In this document: one piece after another, positions 1 through 12,037 of the stretch
Layout of the letters: each line of letters starts with the position of its first letter
How positions within the stretch are numbered: position 1 is the first letter of the stretch
Source: Leishmania martiniquensis
Lineage: Eukaryota > Euglenozoa > Kinetoplastea > Trypanosomatida > Trypanosomatidae
Assembly (NCBI RefSeq): GCF_017916325.1
Contig: NC_090164.1
Coordinates: 665,501-729,500, forward strand
Reading direction: 5' to 3'
Length of the DNA: 64,000 nucleotides
Notes under the pieces: model-generated
The model's database searches: none
Told to the model about the DNA's origin: nothing
Seen by the model: the letters and a program-made list of their open reading frames with translations, nothing else
Translations under genes and position numbers: made by a program

Positions 1-3000
1 TGTTTGCAGTTTAGGGATATTGTGGGCGCGGTAGTGCTTAAATACACTGCAGAAGCTTCTTCTATGACTCTGATGCAATGAAGCGAGAAGAGAACGGGCA
101 GGAGTAAAGGGGGGCGGCAGCAGATGCGGCGGCACGTGCGGGAAGGACAGTGCGACCTCTGTGTCTTGAAAGGAGCAGCAACTGGAAGCGGGTGCAGGCG
201 TGTGCGCGTGCTGGTGCGTGTCAAAAGAAGCGAAGCGGCGGCGAGGGAGGAAAAGGGAGCGAGAGGTAACAGAAGAAAAGCTCAGCAGGTAGAGATGCCT
301 TTCGCAGGGACGGCAAGTCGGATCATGGCAGCCTGGCGTTCTAACGCCCCATCGGGTGCGTCGTACTACACGGGATTGGCCCTTTGTCAGCGGAGAGAGC
401 AAGAAAGAGCCCCTTCTCTCCCCCCTTCCCTCCCGTTCCGCGCCGAGGTGGGCGACCTCATCGAGGAAGAGGGGAGTCGTGGGTGTGGGCACACTTACCG
501 ATCTCCGCTCATCTCTGGTGGACCACTTTTCACGGAGGAGAGCGACACGGAAACACTGGGTGGCTCAGCGGAGAGGTCCAAGTACTCGCGGCGAAAGAGA
601 AAGGCTAAGATGCGGAGCAGATGCACTATCCAGAGGCCAGTAATCATGTCACAGCTAAACAAGGCAAGGGAAAAGGAGGAGGAGGGAGGGGGGCACGAGC
701 TGGTGCCGCGCAAGACGCACTTTTGTTTGCTGTCTCTCTCCTCGCTCCGCTTCTGTTTCCTTGCTGCCTGTCCCCTACCCATCTTACGGCCCCTCGACCC
801 CCAAGGCTCGAGCAACAAAGAAGTTCCTCTGCCAGAGGTGGTGAGACGAGTGGGATCGCGTACGCATACAACAACGCCGGCGCACGTGTACATGAGAGCA
901 GGAAGCCCAACGCGCTCGTGTGCCCCTCTAAAACCAATGGATAAAGGGCACTGTGTGCACGCCCACAGGCGATCTTCGCCGCACGCCTGCGCGCTGCCCC
1001 ACCGTTCTGTCTCGCGAAGTTCCTATGGAGCAAGACATCACCATGAGAGAGTGAAAACAGGAGACCGCCCCTCAAACACCTTCGCTGTGCACCAATGCAC
1101 ATGCCACATACGCGCACACACTCACGGCCTCGCGCAGAGCCACAACGTGCGCACACGACTCAAGACACATCTTCAAAGGCTATGACACTGAAGGATCCAT
1201 TGAGGAAAGGGAACGGGCGGAAATAAAGCGTGCGTGAGTGAGAGAGAAGATCCGCAGAGGGGCGGCACGGGAGAGTAAAAGGCGGTTGGAAAGCGACGGC
1301 ACGGGGGGAGACCACCAGCGAGATCGCAAAGATGATTTCCTCCGCGCTCGCTTCCCTTCCACTCCTTCCCCTAGCGCGCCGTGCCCCACCACTGTCTCGC
1401 CCTCACCACCACCACTACCACTTCCGCTGTACTCCAGTTCTTTGTCCTTTGTTACATTAGGCAGAAGCGGGAGAAGTTCCCCAGCGGAAGGTTCCCCACC
1501 ACCACCACCACCTAGCACACTCATCCCACCTCAAGACAGAGCCAAGCCGGCCTTTTCATAGTAGAACCGACAATAGCGCGCTCCTATGGGCCGCTCCGAT
1601 GCGCCCCCAACAGCACGAGTGACACCATCACAGTCACAACGAATATTCTCCTCGCCTCATCGCCACATTCACTCTCACCTATTCTCGTTAGACGATCCGA
1701 CGAGCCACTGCAACACTTCAGTCATACAGCTTCTCAAGCACGCACCGTTCCCCTCTAAACGCGCAAAGACGTCCACCCGAATCGGCCCATCGCCAAACCT
1801 CATAAGATCTCTGACCCCTTCAATGCATCGCACCCATCAGTTATGCGCGTGGAAGGGGTGCGCGAGCGGCACCCTGCGCCGGTATGCCCCCCGCCTTTCC
1901 GCCTTTGCGCGCGTCCCTGCCATTGGGAGCACACGGAGGGAGGGAGAGGCGGTGCATAGACACCGAGACAGTCGCGTACCCCTCCCACGCTGCGAGGGAA
2001 TACGATACCAGAATAGAGCCATACGCCCTCCGGCACTTGTACGGAATGGCGCTACGCATTCTGCAAGAGGCGCCCTTGAGGGCCCTTCGAGCAGGACAAG
2101 AGCCCCGCTGTGGCGCGCGTGCGGGAGAAAACAAACACTAAGGTGCCAAAGGACTTGGAGGGCAGTCACGTACATGTATATGCATTTATGTATGTGTGTG
2201 TGTGCGTGTGCGTGCTCAGAAGAGCGGTGGGGGAGGGGGAGAGACAGCAGGCAGAGACAACAGCAGGGAGTGAAAACGGGAGCAAAGGTGGAAGATGATG
2301 GAGGCAGAGGAAGATGATGAATCAAGAGCAGGAGAGCAAAGGCGTGGGATCGTGGATGAGACGATCATGGAAAACGTGCATATATGTGCAAGTGCTGCCA
2401 CGGGCCTCACCGGAGCCCAAAGGGCAGACAAAGAGAAAACTGCACCGCAGGCGCGTGCACTACATCTGGAAGTTGTACGTGCGGCCCAGTGATATTCCAC
2501 GGCGAGTTGTGTTGCCGCGAAGGAGAAAGGGGCGATACACTACTGCATGCGCGCAGATCCTCAAAGGATGAATGCGTCAGAGTGGGCCGCCTTAATACAT
2601 ATACACACACAGATTGTTTTTGCTGGTTCCCTACTGAACTACTCTGACGAGCGATGATGCCTTCCTGGCCTTCGCTCGTTTGCGTGTGTGTGTGTGTGTA
2701 TGTGCGTGACTGAGCGTTTGTCCGTTGAAAAGAAAAAAAAGAAACGAGAACGGGAAAGCGGCGCGGGCACACGCAGACACATACACACACGCAGACACGA
2801 CGAAGCAGCAGCAAACGCACAGTCACACTTACATGCAGAGAGAGAGGGAGGGAGGGAGGGAGAAGAGGAGGAGGACAGATTCAACAACAACAGCAACCGA
2901 AAAAGAGAACAAGAAGATGATGCGAAGGAGATACACTTGGGCACCGGCCTAAGATTGCGAAAATGCTGTAGGCGAAGTGCCGGCATTGAAGAATAGAAAA

Positions 3001-4787
3001 TAGAATCGAAAAGGGAGCGCTTGGTGCACTGACCCATTTATTCGCCCCCCCCTCCCCCGCGTGTGTACACCCTCTTCATGCTATGACCTTCTGCGTGTAA
3101 AAGTGTAGCTGCGTGGGGGAGGGGAGGGGAAGCGGGAATACGAGAGGGAGGCCGAGACGTTAAGAGTCGATTCATACAAGTAGCAGGCAGCTGTGCCCCC
3201 GCCCTCCAGAGAGAAAAAGAGAGGGATAGAGCGAGAAAAAGAGGGAGAGCCAGTCGCTGCGGCGAAGCACCATGAGACACACACACATAAATATATATAT
3301 ATATATGAACGAGACAGGCTTTGGATACATAGACCGTCGAACTATTGCTCACACCAAGCGGCGGCAAGGCACGAGTAACGAGCACGAGAAAGCACACACG
3401 TACCCAACGAGGCACATATACCATGTCATGAAAGAAAGAGCAAATACAGCTTCGCCGCTTTGCCTTCACTTTTATTCATTTTCTGTTGAACAGCTCACCC
3501 CTCTTCTCCTCAGCACACTCGACGTTTTCGCGCGTTCTCCCTCTGCCCAGCACCCATCTCCGTCTGTGCGTGACAGCGTCATGTGGGGAACCAAGACGCG
3601 TGTGTGCCTCCCTCTTGCATGCGCTTGTTGGTGCGCTGCATCACGGTGTATTGAGAGAGGAGCACGAAGGCGCGCGCCAAGGCGTCCACAGCACCGAGGA
3701 ACGGTGCAGCAAGAACCAACCACGGGCCATAGGCACGGCCCGACAGCGTGAGTGGAGAGGGAGGCGCCCTCTTCTCCCATGCGGTGGTAACACTGCGAGA
3801 CAGCGGAGGAGCGGGCAGGTGGGAAAACGAAATAAAGCGAATGGGGAGTGACCGCAACGATGTACAACACGAGAGAGGGGCGAGAGTGGCATCGATGGGC
3901 AAAGACGACTCTAAACGGGAAAAAGGGATCACAGCAAAAAGTGGTGGAGGGGAGGGGACAAACGTGAAAGAAAAATAAAACGAGAGAAAGAAAAACACAC
4001 ACACACACACAAAACAAGAGGCCGCCCCACCATCCACACCTGTACACGCAGGGGCCATCGACAGTGCTTCTGCGCCGCCACTTTTGCTCGTGTCCACCTG
4101 CTACGCTGCGCGTCGGTGGACATGTAAGTGCGTTGCTGAGGCACCCACTCCTGTATTCCATTCTTTCGCACATTCGTGCGAAAGCGATTGCCGTAGTGCA
4201 CGAAATGATGCGGGCGGAAACGTCGCTTGCGAGAAGAGGAGGAGGGGGACGAGAGGGGGGTTGGGTGGGCTAAGACTCCTCGCACTACAAGGCAGGGCCC
4301 CGAGTCCTGCGGGATACGTACGCGTTACCCTGACGCTTCGTTGATCATTCGAACAATACAAACGCCTTTGCGGTCGCACGCAGCTCTGAAGCCACGCCAC
4401 ACAGGACCAGGCCACCGACGTCCGTAGTGATATATCGCTCTGCCCTCGCCGCACCGTGCGCACCTGCCCCCCATACCACCAGCAGAGGCAGTTCGGCACC
4501 TGACATCCATATCAGCTGCTTGGCCTTCCCCGCACAGAAAAAGGGAGAGACAGAGAGTGAATAATGGACCGTGAGCTGCCATCGTGACACCATCCCGCCA
4601 TTTCTAGGGCGATTAGGGGGAGGCGGAGGCGCAGCATCGCCCCCTCGCACTGCATCCTCGAGTGCGATTGCTTACACAAGAAAAACGTATTGAACGAAAA
4701 AGGGGTGCAACAAAAGTTGGCCATGTGGAATCGCCCTGCGCCTGCGAGTCCGCTTCTTTTCCAGGATTTGAAGAAGACTGTCCCATG
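1..4787. other. Left flank with no supportable gene
   Basis: No open frame here has protein-like composition. The frames overlap each other on both strands and are rich in Arg, Ser, Pro and His from simple sequence. The stretch holds GT/CA runs (about 2190-2212, 2674-2704, 3991-4013), a TA run (3291-3306), and purine-rich blocks such as 2840-2880 and 3200-3250. The part nearest 4787 should be the 3' UTR of the broken transporter gene to its right. This is one of the longest gene-free stretches in the window, so it may hold the end of the transcription unit, but the next gene to the left is not visible. Confidence 0.6.
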
Positions 4788-6731
4788 CTAGAGGCCGCCG
4801 GCGGCGATCGGCTCACCGTGCTGGCTGGGCACCTCCGCATGCGCCGCACAGCGCGCTTTGCGTTCCTTGCCGACGAAGCTGCGGTAGCGCAGATGGAGCC
4901 ACGTGCTCCCGATGATTGCCGTCACATTCACACAGAGAAGGATGACCATACTGTTGGTCACGCACTCCTTCCCAGCGCAGCGGGGGTAGATGGGCGTCCT
5001 GCCAGCAGCCAGGTCGGCAGCGCGGTTCAGCTTTGCCTGCCGATCGTAGTTCTCGCCGTATCCAAAGCGGTTCAACGCGATGACTGCAATGAAGGCACCC
5101 ACGTACATGAAGTTGTAGTGCTTCCCAATATCCTTGGCAAAGACAGAGTGCACAGTCAGCGCCGTGCAGGCCCAGCTGAAGCCGTTGCCAAAGGCGCTTA
5201 GGAAGAAGCCAATGACAATGGCCTTCGATTCGAGCGGAAGGGCCAGGAGGAAAATGAGGCCAATCACCATGCAGGTGGACGACACGGGATACACAATGGT
5301 GATGACGGGACGGCTGTCGGACGGCCGGCGGGCAAGCATGAACTCAAAAATCCCCATGGACAGACGGCCCAGCGCGCTCGCCACGCTGATGATGGCCGAG
5401 TACATTGTGTTCGTCTTGGTTTCGTAGATGTCGTTCGCCAAAGCGCGGTAGATCTGCGCCGAGTTGAAGGTAATGACGATGCCACACCCCCACGTCGCCA
5501 GCGAGTTCCAGAAGCACAGCCAGATGTCGGGGCGCCTGAGGCTCTGCCAGAAGGTGGACTGGTACTGCGGGTCCCTGTCGTAAAGAAGCATCAAATCGAT
5601 GTTCTCGTCTTCCAGCACCACCGCGTCGTGATCGGGCGCTTCGATTCTCTGGGATGTCGACTTCGAGCAGGTCTGGTCGTCAATGGCGCTCCTGACTTCC
5701 TCGGCTACCTTCTGCGGCACAAGCCTCTCGGCCAGTGCCGTCTCCTCCTGCGTCATCTCGCCAACGGTCGCCTTCAGGACACCCTCCTCTTCCTCGGGCT
5801 CCCCGCTCCTCACCTCGTCCTCCGGGTAGTCGGGGAGGTCTTTGCTCGGCTCCTTGTCCATGCCGCCCAGGAACGGAAGCGGAGCTGCAATGATGCCAAA
5901 CGCTGAGATGAGGATGATCGTCACGATCGTGTTGCCCATGCGTGCCGAGTCGCTTGGGTTCGCGTAGGCCACAGAGAATGACTGAACGGCAAGATAGGTA
6001 ACGAGCGTAATCATGATACCAAATCCGAGGTAAAAGCGAGTCATCGGCGGGTGCTGGGTCAGGTAGGCGCGCTCTGTCAGGCGGCGGCGCACCTGCATCT
6101 GCTCCGGCACACGGGATTTTTCTCAATCAACGATGTGGTAGGGAGGGAAGCGGATGAACGTGATCGCCACGGAGCCCATGAGGAGAATAAGCCCTGCCAT
6201 GAAGTACATGTAGTGCGAGTACGCGTCCCGGAAGAAGCTGTAGTTGATGAGGGCCAGGATGGACGCGCCAAGACCGGTGAATGTCTTCATGATGGCCACG
6301 ACGGGGCCTTTCGTCAGCGGAAAGCTGCCAAGCACGGCCATGAGCGAGCCTGCATCGAAGCAGGAGCAGCCGAGGTTCATGATGGCGCAGAAGACGGCGA
6401 GGGTGGGAACGGAACCCTTGATGGTGCCGTTAAATGCAAGGGCGTAGAGAAGCGCGCCGAGGGCGTTGAGTATGCAGGCACACAGGCACACCCACATGGG
6501 GCCGGCGTAGTCGAGCAGCATACCGAATGGGAAAGTGATAAAGCCGATAACAATACCGATCGTCGTAATCGTGGTCAGGTCCGCACCGGTCAGGTCAAAC
6601 ATGTCCGCAAGGTTTTTGCTGATGATGTTGAAGCCGTAAAAGGTGGACATGCACGTGCTGGCACACACGCCCCCCACCAGAATGAGGAAGCGCCGGATCT
6701 CGCTGATCCGGTAGTCGGCTGGGGACACCAT
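4788..6731 (-). pseudogene. Nodulin-like major facilitator transporter, copy 1, broken by an in-frame TGA
   Basis: The frame from ATG 6731 to the stop at 4788 would encode 647 residues, the same length as the intact copy at 9938-11881. Codon 203 is TGA (6125-6123) where the other copy has CGA (Arg), so only 202 residues would be made, ending after the first block of membrane segments. The N-terminal region, with YGFN and the segment around FPFGMLLDYAGP, fits the nodulin-like branch of the major facilitator superfamily, whose members are multi-pass carriers. Residues after about 115 match copy 2 until the last ~25, which differ. The downstream frame has no other stop, so the break looks recent. 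A sequencing error, a polymorphism or readthrough are alternatives. The substrate is unknown. Confidence 0.8.
4866..6386 (-). repeat. Near-identical tract shared with 10016-11536
   Basis: This 1,521-bp tract aligns without gaps to 10016-11536 (constant offset 5,150). I found only two differences: 6125 (A here, G at 11275), which makes the stop codon, and 6303 (G here, A at 11453), which is silent. Identity stops abruptly at both ends inside the coding frames, and the flanking coding sequence and UTRs are clearly diverged. This is the signature of gene conversion between tandem copies. Confidence 0.9.
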
Positions 6732-9700
6732 TCGCTCGACGCGTGAGTCACGGGGAGGCGTAGGGTGTGGACAAGATTCGCTGACGGATGGGGTAGAAAG
6801 CAAAGGTCAAAGCTGTGCGGCACGAACAAACTCGGCGGAGCTCGGGCGAGAGTCACACAGAGGGAGCGAGAAGTGTCGGAGCGGGTATACGTATCTCTCT
6901 CTGTATATCTATTTATATGCATAGATATATGGATATGTGAATAGACTCTGGAGGCGGTCACACTAACAACGACAAAGAGTTGGTGATGTCTCTCTCTCTC
7001 TGTGCGGAGGGAGGGGGGAAGAAGGCGGTAGGGGAGAAAAGGAGGATGACGAGAGGGAGCACAAACGAAAACGGCAACAGCGGAAGAGTAAAAACAATTC
7101 GAGTTGCCAAACAAAAGTGCGTGTCTGTGTTTCGGTCTCTGTGCGTGTTTGGATTTGGGGGTATGTGATCACTGGCAGGGAGTGGGAAGAGGAAAACGTG
7201 AGAGATGAAGAGAGAGCCAAAATCATTAGGTGATTTATCAGATTGCCGCCAAAAGCGCACGTGCTTATATGCACGTATGTGTGTGTGTGTATGTGGAGGG
7301 GAGGGGGAGGGGGGAGTGTGCAGAAGGAGGAGGTGAGATGACTGAGAGGAGATACGAAATATGCATAGGCGCCCCCTTTCTCTGTGATCAAGAGGGGGAA
7401 AGGGAGGGGGGGAACTACCTGACAGAGGGCCTCAGAAGCCGCTAAGTGAGGCGAACGAAGCACAGAAGGTACACAAAGGTGTTTTTGTGTGTGAAGAGAG
7501 CTGCGCAGTCGAATCGATGGGATACACCCTGCGCGTCGCGCTCGCATCCTCCGCTCTTGGCGCCTGCCTCGGGACGGTGACGTGGCCTGGGTGTCTTGTC
7601 CGCATGTGTCGCGACAGGGCGGCAGCGGCACACACGACGCGGGAGGGGGCGTGCGGTGCCGGTCAGATGCGCGTGCTCGCATTACCGCGTGCAAGATCAA
7701 TACCGGAGATGGGGGGTAGCGTCGGACGCTGCGCCGGGATGGACGCCCCTCATAGCCAATAGCAGCAGGCCCAGATGGTGGTGGTGGTGTGTATGTGTGT
7801 GTGTGTGGGGGGGTACCACAACGCCAGTAGGGCTGCAGGCAAAACGCGTCACCTGCCATCCGCGCTGCAGCTGATGATACCCCATCACTGCAGCGACCTG
7901 GAGTACGGTGCAGGCGCCTGTGCCCAGCTGGACGACGCCCGCTCTCTGCCTTCGCGTGAGCACAGCATTCGTGCATGTTGGTGTGAGGCGGTTGCCTCCG
8001 CGTGTCGCGCCGTGTTGCGCGGCTTCGACGGATGCCAGCCTGGCGCTCGAGAGGAGCGGCCGAGTGCGTCACCTGTGCAGTTGGCGCCAGTTTCTCTGTT
8101 CATGCCGAGTCCCCAAGCTTTCCATCTGGGCCGCTCTCTTCCTATTGGCACTCGCCACAGACACGCTGAAAGGAGACCGCACGGAACGGAACAGTGACGC
8201 CAGCTTTCGTATCCGAGGCGCCGCTGTACACCTTTTCCCCTTTGGAGGGCACCAACTGAGCACCATCGGGAGGGAGAGCGAGTCTGGAACCACCACAGCA
8301 CGCGTTCTTCTACCGTGGCCGAGCACATCGTCCTCGCAGCAGGCCAACTAGCAGTGCCAGGGATTCGCTTCCACTCGCTCCGCCGTGAAAGCGAAGCATA
8401 GCGAGCTGTGAGCCCCTAAGGCGCGGCCGGAGGATTAGAACATCGGCGATGGCGAAAAAGAGAAAGGGAAGAATGGACAGGAAGTGTGGAGGCAGGAGCA
8501 GATGCAGTGTTGGCTGTGGGTAAAAGGACGAGCCTTCCGTGGGGATAACGTGCTGGGTAGCAAGATGAGGGCGATGAAGGGGAGGAGGGGCAGCAGGTGG
8601 AGAGGACACGTGGACACCCACGTGCACATGCATATATATGTATATATATATATGGCCAAGGGAATAGAGAAAGGCTCAATTGGTGTGCCTTGACGAAAGC
8701 ACGCAGGCGGAGAGACAGAGAAGGTGAGCGAGAGAGCGGGAGGGAAAGCACCAGAGAGAGCGTCACGTAGGTCGGATGGGCATGACAGCCTATTCCCTCC
8801 CCTTTTTTCGGTTGGCTTCCTTTTCCGTCGCTTTAGCACCCGCCAATGTACCATGTACACCGAGTCCCTGATGCGCAAAGAAAGGTAAACGTTAGCAATA
8901 GAGTGAGGGAGCGATGCCAGCGTTCACTGCTCGTCTGTCCACGTTTGTGAACGTGCGAAGGCGTGCCTCCAGGCCCCGATCTTCGTCGTCCGTTTCGGGC
9001 GCTCGTGCACGCCCATGGGGATCGAGAAGATCCGCCATCCGTGACGGAGACGCAGGCGAGGCGAATGCGCGCCAACACGTCGGCGAGCAGGCACGTGGGC
9101 ACACAGTCCTCGGCCAAAAAACAAGAAAAGCAGCAGCAGGAAAAAAGGAGACGGGAACGCGGCGGAGGACAGGTGCCGAAAATGGAGAGCACACCACAGA
9201 AAGAGATGGGGAGAGCTACCAGCATCGACGCAGGAGGGCGTCGTGTTGAGGAAGAACAAAGAGAAAAAAGGGGGAGAGGGAGAGGGAGAGGGAGAGGGGG
9301 GGACGCTCTTGAAATGCTGTGTTGCCATCTTCGGCGCTTTTTCTACACATAGGGAAGGCACGTGTGCGTGTGTGTCTGTGGAGAAGCGGGGAGGAGGCTA
9401 GGCACCCGGCAGGGTAAGGGTCAAGGAAAGGAGATCAGGTAGTGACGTACGGCGCCCAAAACAGCATATATAAAGCGAATCCTCTCCTCCTCTAGGGCCG
9501 CGCAGTCTCAGTGCATCACCCTCCCCCCTATTCTTCCACTGCTTTCGCGTGCCCGCACGCCGTCGTGCTCTCCCCTTCTGTCCCCTCCCCTTCCTAGCGC
9601 ATGTAGACACGCCACACTTGTGCGCGCACCTTTCGGTCTCGATCACTCAGCAAAGCAACACGAAGAGGAGCCTCGTACAGACTCTCCCGCGCATGGAAAG

Positions 9701-9937
9701 GGGCAGAGCATGTCACCGCCGAAGTGGCAGCACATCGCGAAGAGGCACACGATGGCACCGCCCCATCAACACGAAAGGAAGACAGAAAACACGAGAGCAA
9801 TGAGGGCCGCCGAGAAACATATTCGTCACAACAACACAAAGCCAAATGGTGAAGCGACAAGGAGGAGGAGGGGGGAGAAGTGCAGCTTTCGTTGCGTCTC
9901 CCAAGGTGCCTTGGCCCCTTACCAGGAATGCCACACA
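6732..9937. other. Intergenic region between the two transporter copies
   Basis: No gene is supportable here. The left part should be the 5' UTR and splice-acceptor region of copy 1, and includes purine-rich plus-strand sequence at about 6990-7060, which is pyrimidine-rich on the coding strand. The right part should be the 3' UTR of copy 2. A block at about 7500-8340 has a more even composition than its surroundings and could be an old degenerate retroposon, but I cannot show that. There are AT repeats (8631-8654), a GT run (7781-7810) and a GGGAGA tandem run (about 9268-9299). A 369-residue minus frame (6963-8072) is simple sequence. Confidence 0.55.
9268..9299. repeat. GGGAGA hexamer tandem repeat
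   Basis: About four to five units of a GGGAGA hexamer run in tandem in the 3' flank of transporter copy 2. On the coding strand it reads as a pyrimidine tract. Confidence 0.7.
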
Positions 9938-11881
9938 TCAATCCACTGCTGCTTCCTCGCATCGCGATGAGAGGGGGTGACGTCTATCGAGTTCAGAGCC
10001 TCGCGCGATCCGCTGCTTGCCGACGAAGCTGCGGTAGCGCAGATGGAGCCACGTGCTCCCGATGATTGCCGTCACATTCACACAGAGAAGGATGACCATA
10101 CTGTTGGTCACGCACTCCTTCCCAGCGCAGCGGGGGTAGATGGGCGTCCTGCCAGCAGCCAGGTCGGCAGCGCGGTTCAGCTTTGCCTGCCGATCGTAGT
10201 TCTCGCCGTATCCAAAGCGGTTCAACGCGATGACTGCAATGAAGGCACCCACGTACATGAAGTTGTAGTGCTTCCCAATATCCTTGGCAAAGACAGAGTG
10301 CACAGTCAGCGCCGTGCAGGCCCAGCTGAAGCCGTTGCCAAAGGCGCTTAGGAAGAAGCCAATGACAATGGCCTTCGATTCGAGCGGAAGGGCCAGGAGG
10401 AAAATGAGGCCAATCACCATGCAGGTGGACGACACGGGATACACAATGGTGATGACGGGACGGCTGTCGGACGGCCGGCGGGCAAGCATGAACTCAAAAA
10501 TCCCCATGGACAGACGGCCCAGCGCGCTCGCCACGCTGATGATGGCCGAGTACATTGTGTTCGTCTTGGTTTCGTAGATGTCGTTCGCCAAAGCGCGGTA
10601 GATCTGCGCCGAGTTGAAGGTAATGACGATGCCACACCCCCACGTCGCCAGCGAGTTCCAGAAGCACAGCCAGATGTCGGGGCGCCTGAGGCTCTGCCAG
10701 AAGGTGGACTGGTACTGCGGGTCCCTGTCGTAAAGAAGCATCAAATCGATGTTCTCGTCTTCCAGCACCACCGCGTCGTGATCGGGCGCTTCGATTCTCT
10801 GGGATGTCGACTTCGAGCAGGTCTGGTCGTCAATGGCGCTCCTGACTTCCTCGGCTACCTTCTGCGGCACAAGCCTCTCGGCCAGTGCCGTCTCCTCCTG
10901 CGTCATCTCGCCAACGGTCGCCTTCAGGACACCCTCCTCTTCCTCGGGCTCCCCGCTCCTCACCTCGTCCTCCGGGTAGTCGGGGAGGTCTTTGCTCGGC
11001 TCCTTGTCCATGCCGCCCAGGAACGGAAGCGGAGCTGCAATGATGCCAAACGCTGAGATGAGGATGATCGTCACGATCGTGTTGCCCATGCGTGCCGAGT
11101 CGCTTGGGTTCGCGTAGGCCACAGAGAATGACTGAACGGCAAGATAGGTAACGAGCGTAATCATGATACCAAATCCGAGGTAAAAGCGAGTCATCGGCGG
11201 GTGCTGGGTCAGGTAGGCGCGCTCTGTCAGGCGGCGGCGCACCTGCATCTGCTCCGGCACACGGGATTTTTCTCGATCAACGATGTGGTAGGGAGGGAAG
11301 CGGATGAACGTGATCGCCACGGAGCCCATGAGGAGAATAAGCCCTGCCATGAAGTACATGTAGTGCGAGTACGCGTCCCGGAAGAAGCTGTAGTTGATGA
11401 GGGCCAGGATGGACGCGCCAAGACCGGTGAATGTCTTCATGATGGCCACGACAGGGCCTTTCGTCAGCGGAAAGCTGCCAAGCACGGCCATGAGCGAGCC
11501 TGCATCGAAGCAGGAGCAGCCGAGGTTCATGATGGCACTGAAGACGGAGAACAGCACGACGGAGCCGTGAATCACCCTTTCGAATGCAAGTCCATAGAGG
11601 GTGGCACCCATCGTAGTGAGGAGCGTGGCACAGGCAAGAACTGGTATGGGACCAGCGTAGTCGAGCAGCATACCGAACGGAAAGGTGGCAAAGCCAACCA
11701 CAACCCCCACGGTGGTGATCGTTGTGAGGTCAGAGCTGCTGAAGTTGAACATTTCGACCATTTTGTTGCTCAGAATGTTGAAGCCGTATAGGGTAGAGAT
11801 GCCGGCGCTGGCGCAGAGGCCCCCCACCAGAATGAGGAAGCGCGAAATCTCATTGATGCGGTAGTTCTCTGCTGTGATCAT
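9938..11881 (-). CDS. Nodulin-like major facilitator superfamily transporter, copy 2 (intact)
   Basis: This frame encodes a 647-residue multi-pass membrane protein from ATG 11881. An open frame continues 33 codons further up, but that extension is basic, contains no membrane segment and starts at a non-ATG codon, so 11881 is preferred. The first half has about six hydrophobic segments (residues 14-195), with FPFGMLLDYAGP near 67-78 and FFRDAYSHYMYF near 166-177. A long acidic cytosolic-type loop follows, with an EPEEEEG run and a DRDPQYQS segment, and then a second set of membrane segments. This layout fits the nodulin-like branch of the major facilitator superfamily. The substrate cannot be read from the sequence. 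It is the intact partner of the broken copy at 4788-6731; the middle of the two genes is almost identical, while the ends have diverged. Confidence 0.88.
   Translation of the reverse strand: MITAENYRINEISRFLILVGGLCASAGISTLYGFNILSNKMVEMFNFSSSDLTTITTVGVVVGFATFPFGMLLDYAGPIPVLACATLLTTMGATLYGLAFERVIHGSVVLFSVFSAIMNLGCSCFDAGSLMAVLGSFPLTKGPVVAIMKTFTGLGASILALINYSFFRDAYSHYMYFMAGLILLMGSVAITFIRFPPYHIVDREKSRVPEQMQVRRRLTERAYLTQHPPMTRFYLGFGIMITLVTYLAVQSFSVAYANPSDSARMGNTIVTIILISAFGIIAAPLPFLGGMDKEPSKDLPDYPEDEVRSGEPEEEEGVLKATVGEMTQEETALAERLVPQKVAEEVRSAIDDQTCSKSTSQRIEAPDHDAVVLEDENIDLMLLYDRDPQYQSTFWQSLRRPDIWLCFWNSLATWGCGIVITFNSAQIYRALANDIYETKTNTMYSAIISVASALGRLSMGIFEFMLARRPSDSRPVITIVYPVSSTCMVIGLIFLLALPLESKAIVIGFFLSAFGNGFSWACTALTVHSVFAKDIGKHYNFMYVGAFIAVIALNRFGYGENYDRQAKLNRAADLAAGRTPIYPRCAGKECVTNSMVILLCVNVTAIIGSTWLHLRYRSFVGKQRIARGSELDRRHPLSSRCEEAAVD
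10016..11536 (-). repeat. Near-identical tract shared with 4866-6386
   Basis: This is the partner of the 1,521-bp tract in transporter copy 1. It begins inside the C-terminal codons (after the shared SFVGK) and ends inside the codons just before the shared segment containing GCSCFDAG. Only two base differences were found. Confidence 0.9.
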
Positions 11882-11991
11882 TTTTATTCGCGCTTCGCCG
11901 CCCCGCTTGATGGCTTGTGCGGCTGTATTGGCGGGGGGGGAAAGAGCTCTGCGGAAGAGAAAGAAGGAGCCGCCACACACGTGCGCCGGAA

Positions 11992-12037
11992 CTCAGGCAC
12001 ACGCGCACCACAGAAGAGAAGAAAACGAGGAGGAGGA
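11992..12037 (-). promoter_or_regulatory. Candidate trans-splice acceptor for transporter copy 2
   Basis: A purine-rich run on the plus strand at 12012-12037 is a pyrimidine tract on the coding strand. The first AG downstream of it on the coding strand lies at 11993-11992. This would give a 5' UTR of about 110 bases before ATG 11881. It is inferred from the known tract-plus-AG rule, with no direct evidence. Confidence 0.35.

Noticed and set aside
1..20. TTTAGGG near the left edge as a telomere hint
   Set aside because: Only one unit is present with no tandem array, so it is chance.
124..1185. Plus-strand open frame of 353 residues starting with ATG
   Set aside because: Composition is Arg/Ser/His-rich simple sequence, several other frames are open over the same span, and it is on the strand opposite to every supported gene.
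4788..6110. Separate 440-residue gene made of the second half of transporter copy 1
   Set aside because: The apparent start is a GTG inside the frame of the full transporter, matching Val208 of copy 2. Starts here should be ATG, and the piece is the 3' part of one broken gene.
6963..8072. Minus-strand open frame of 369 residues between the transporter copies
   Set aside because: It is made of Ser, Pro, Thr and Leu runs from CA/CT repeats and has no folded-looking segment.
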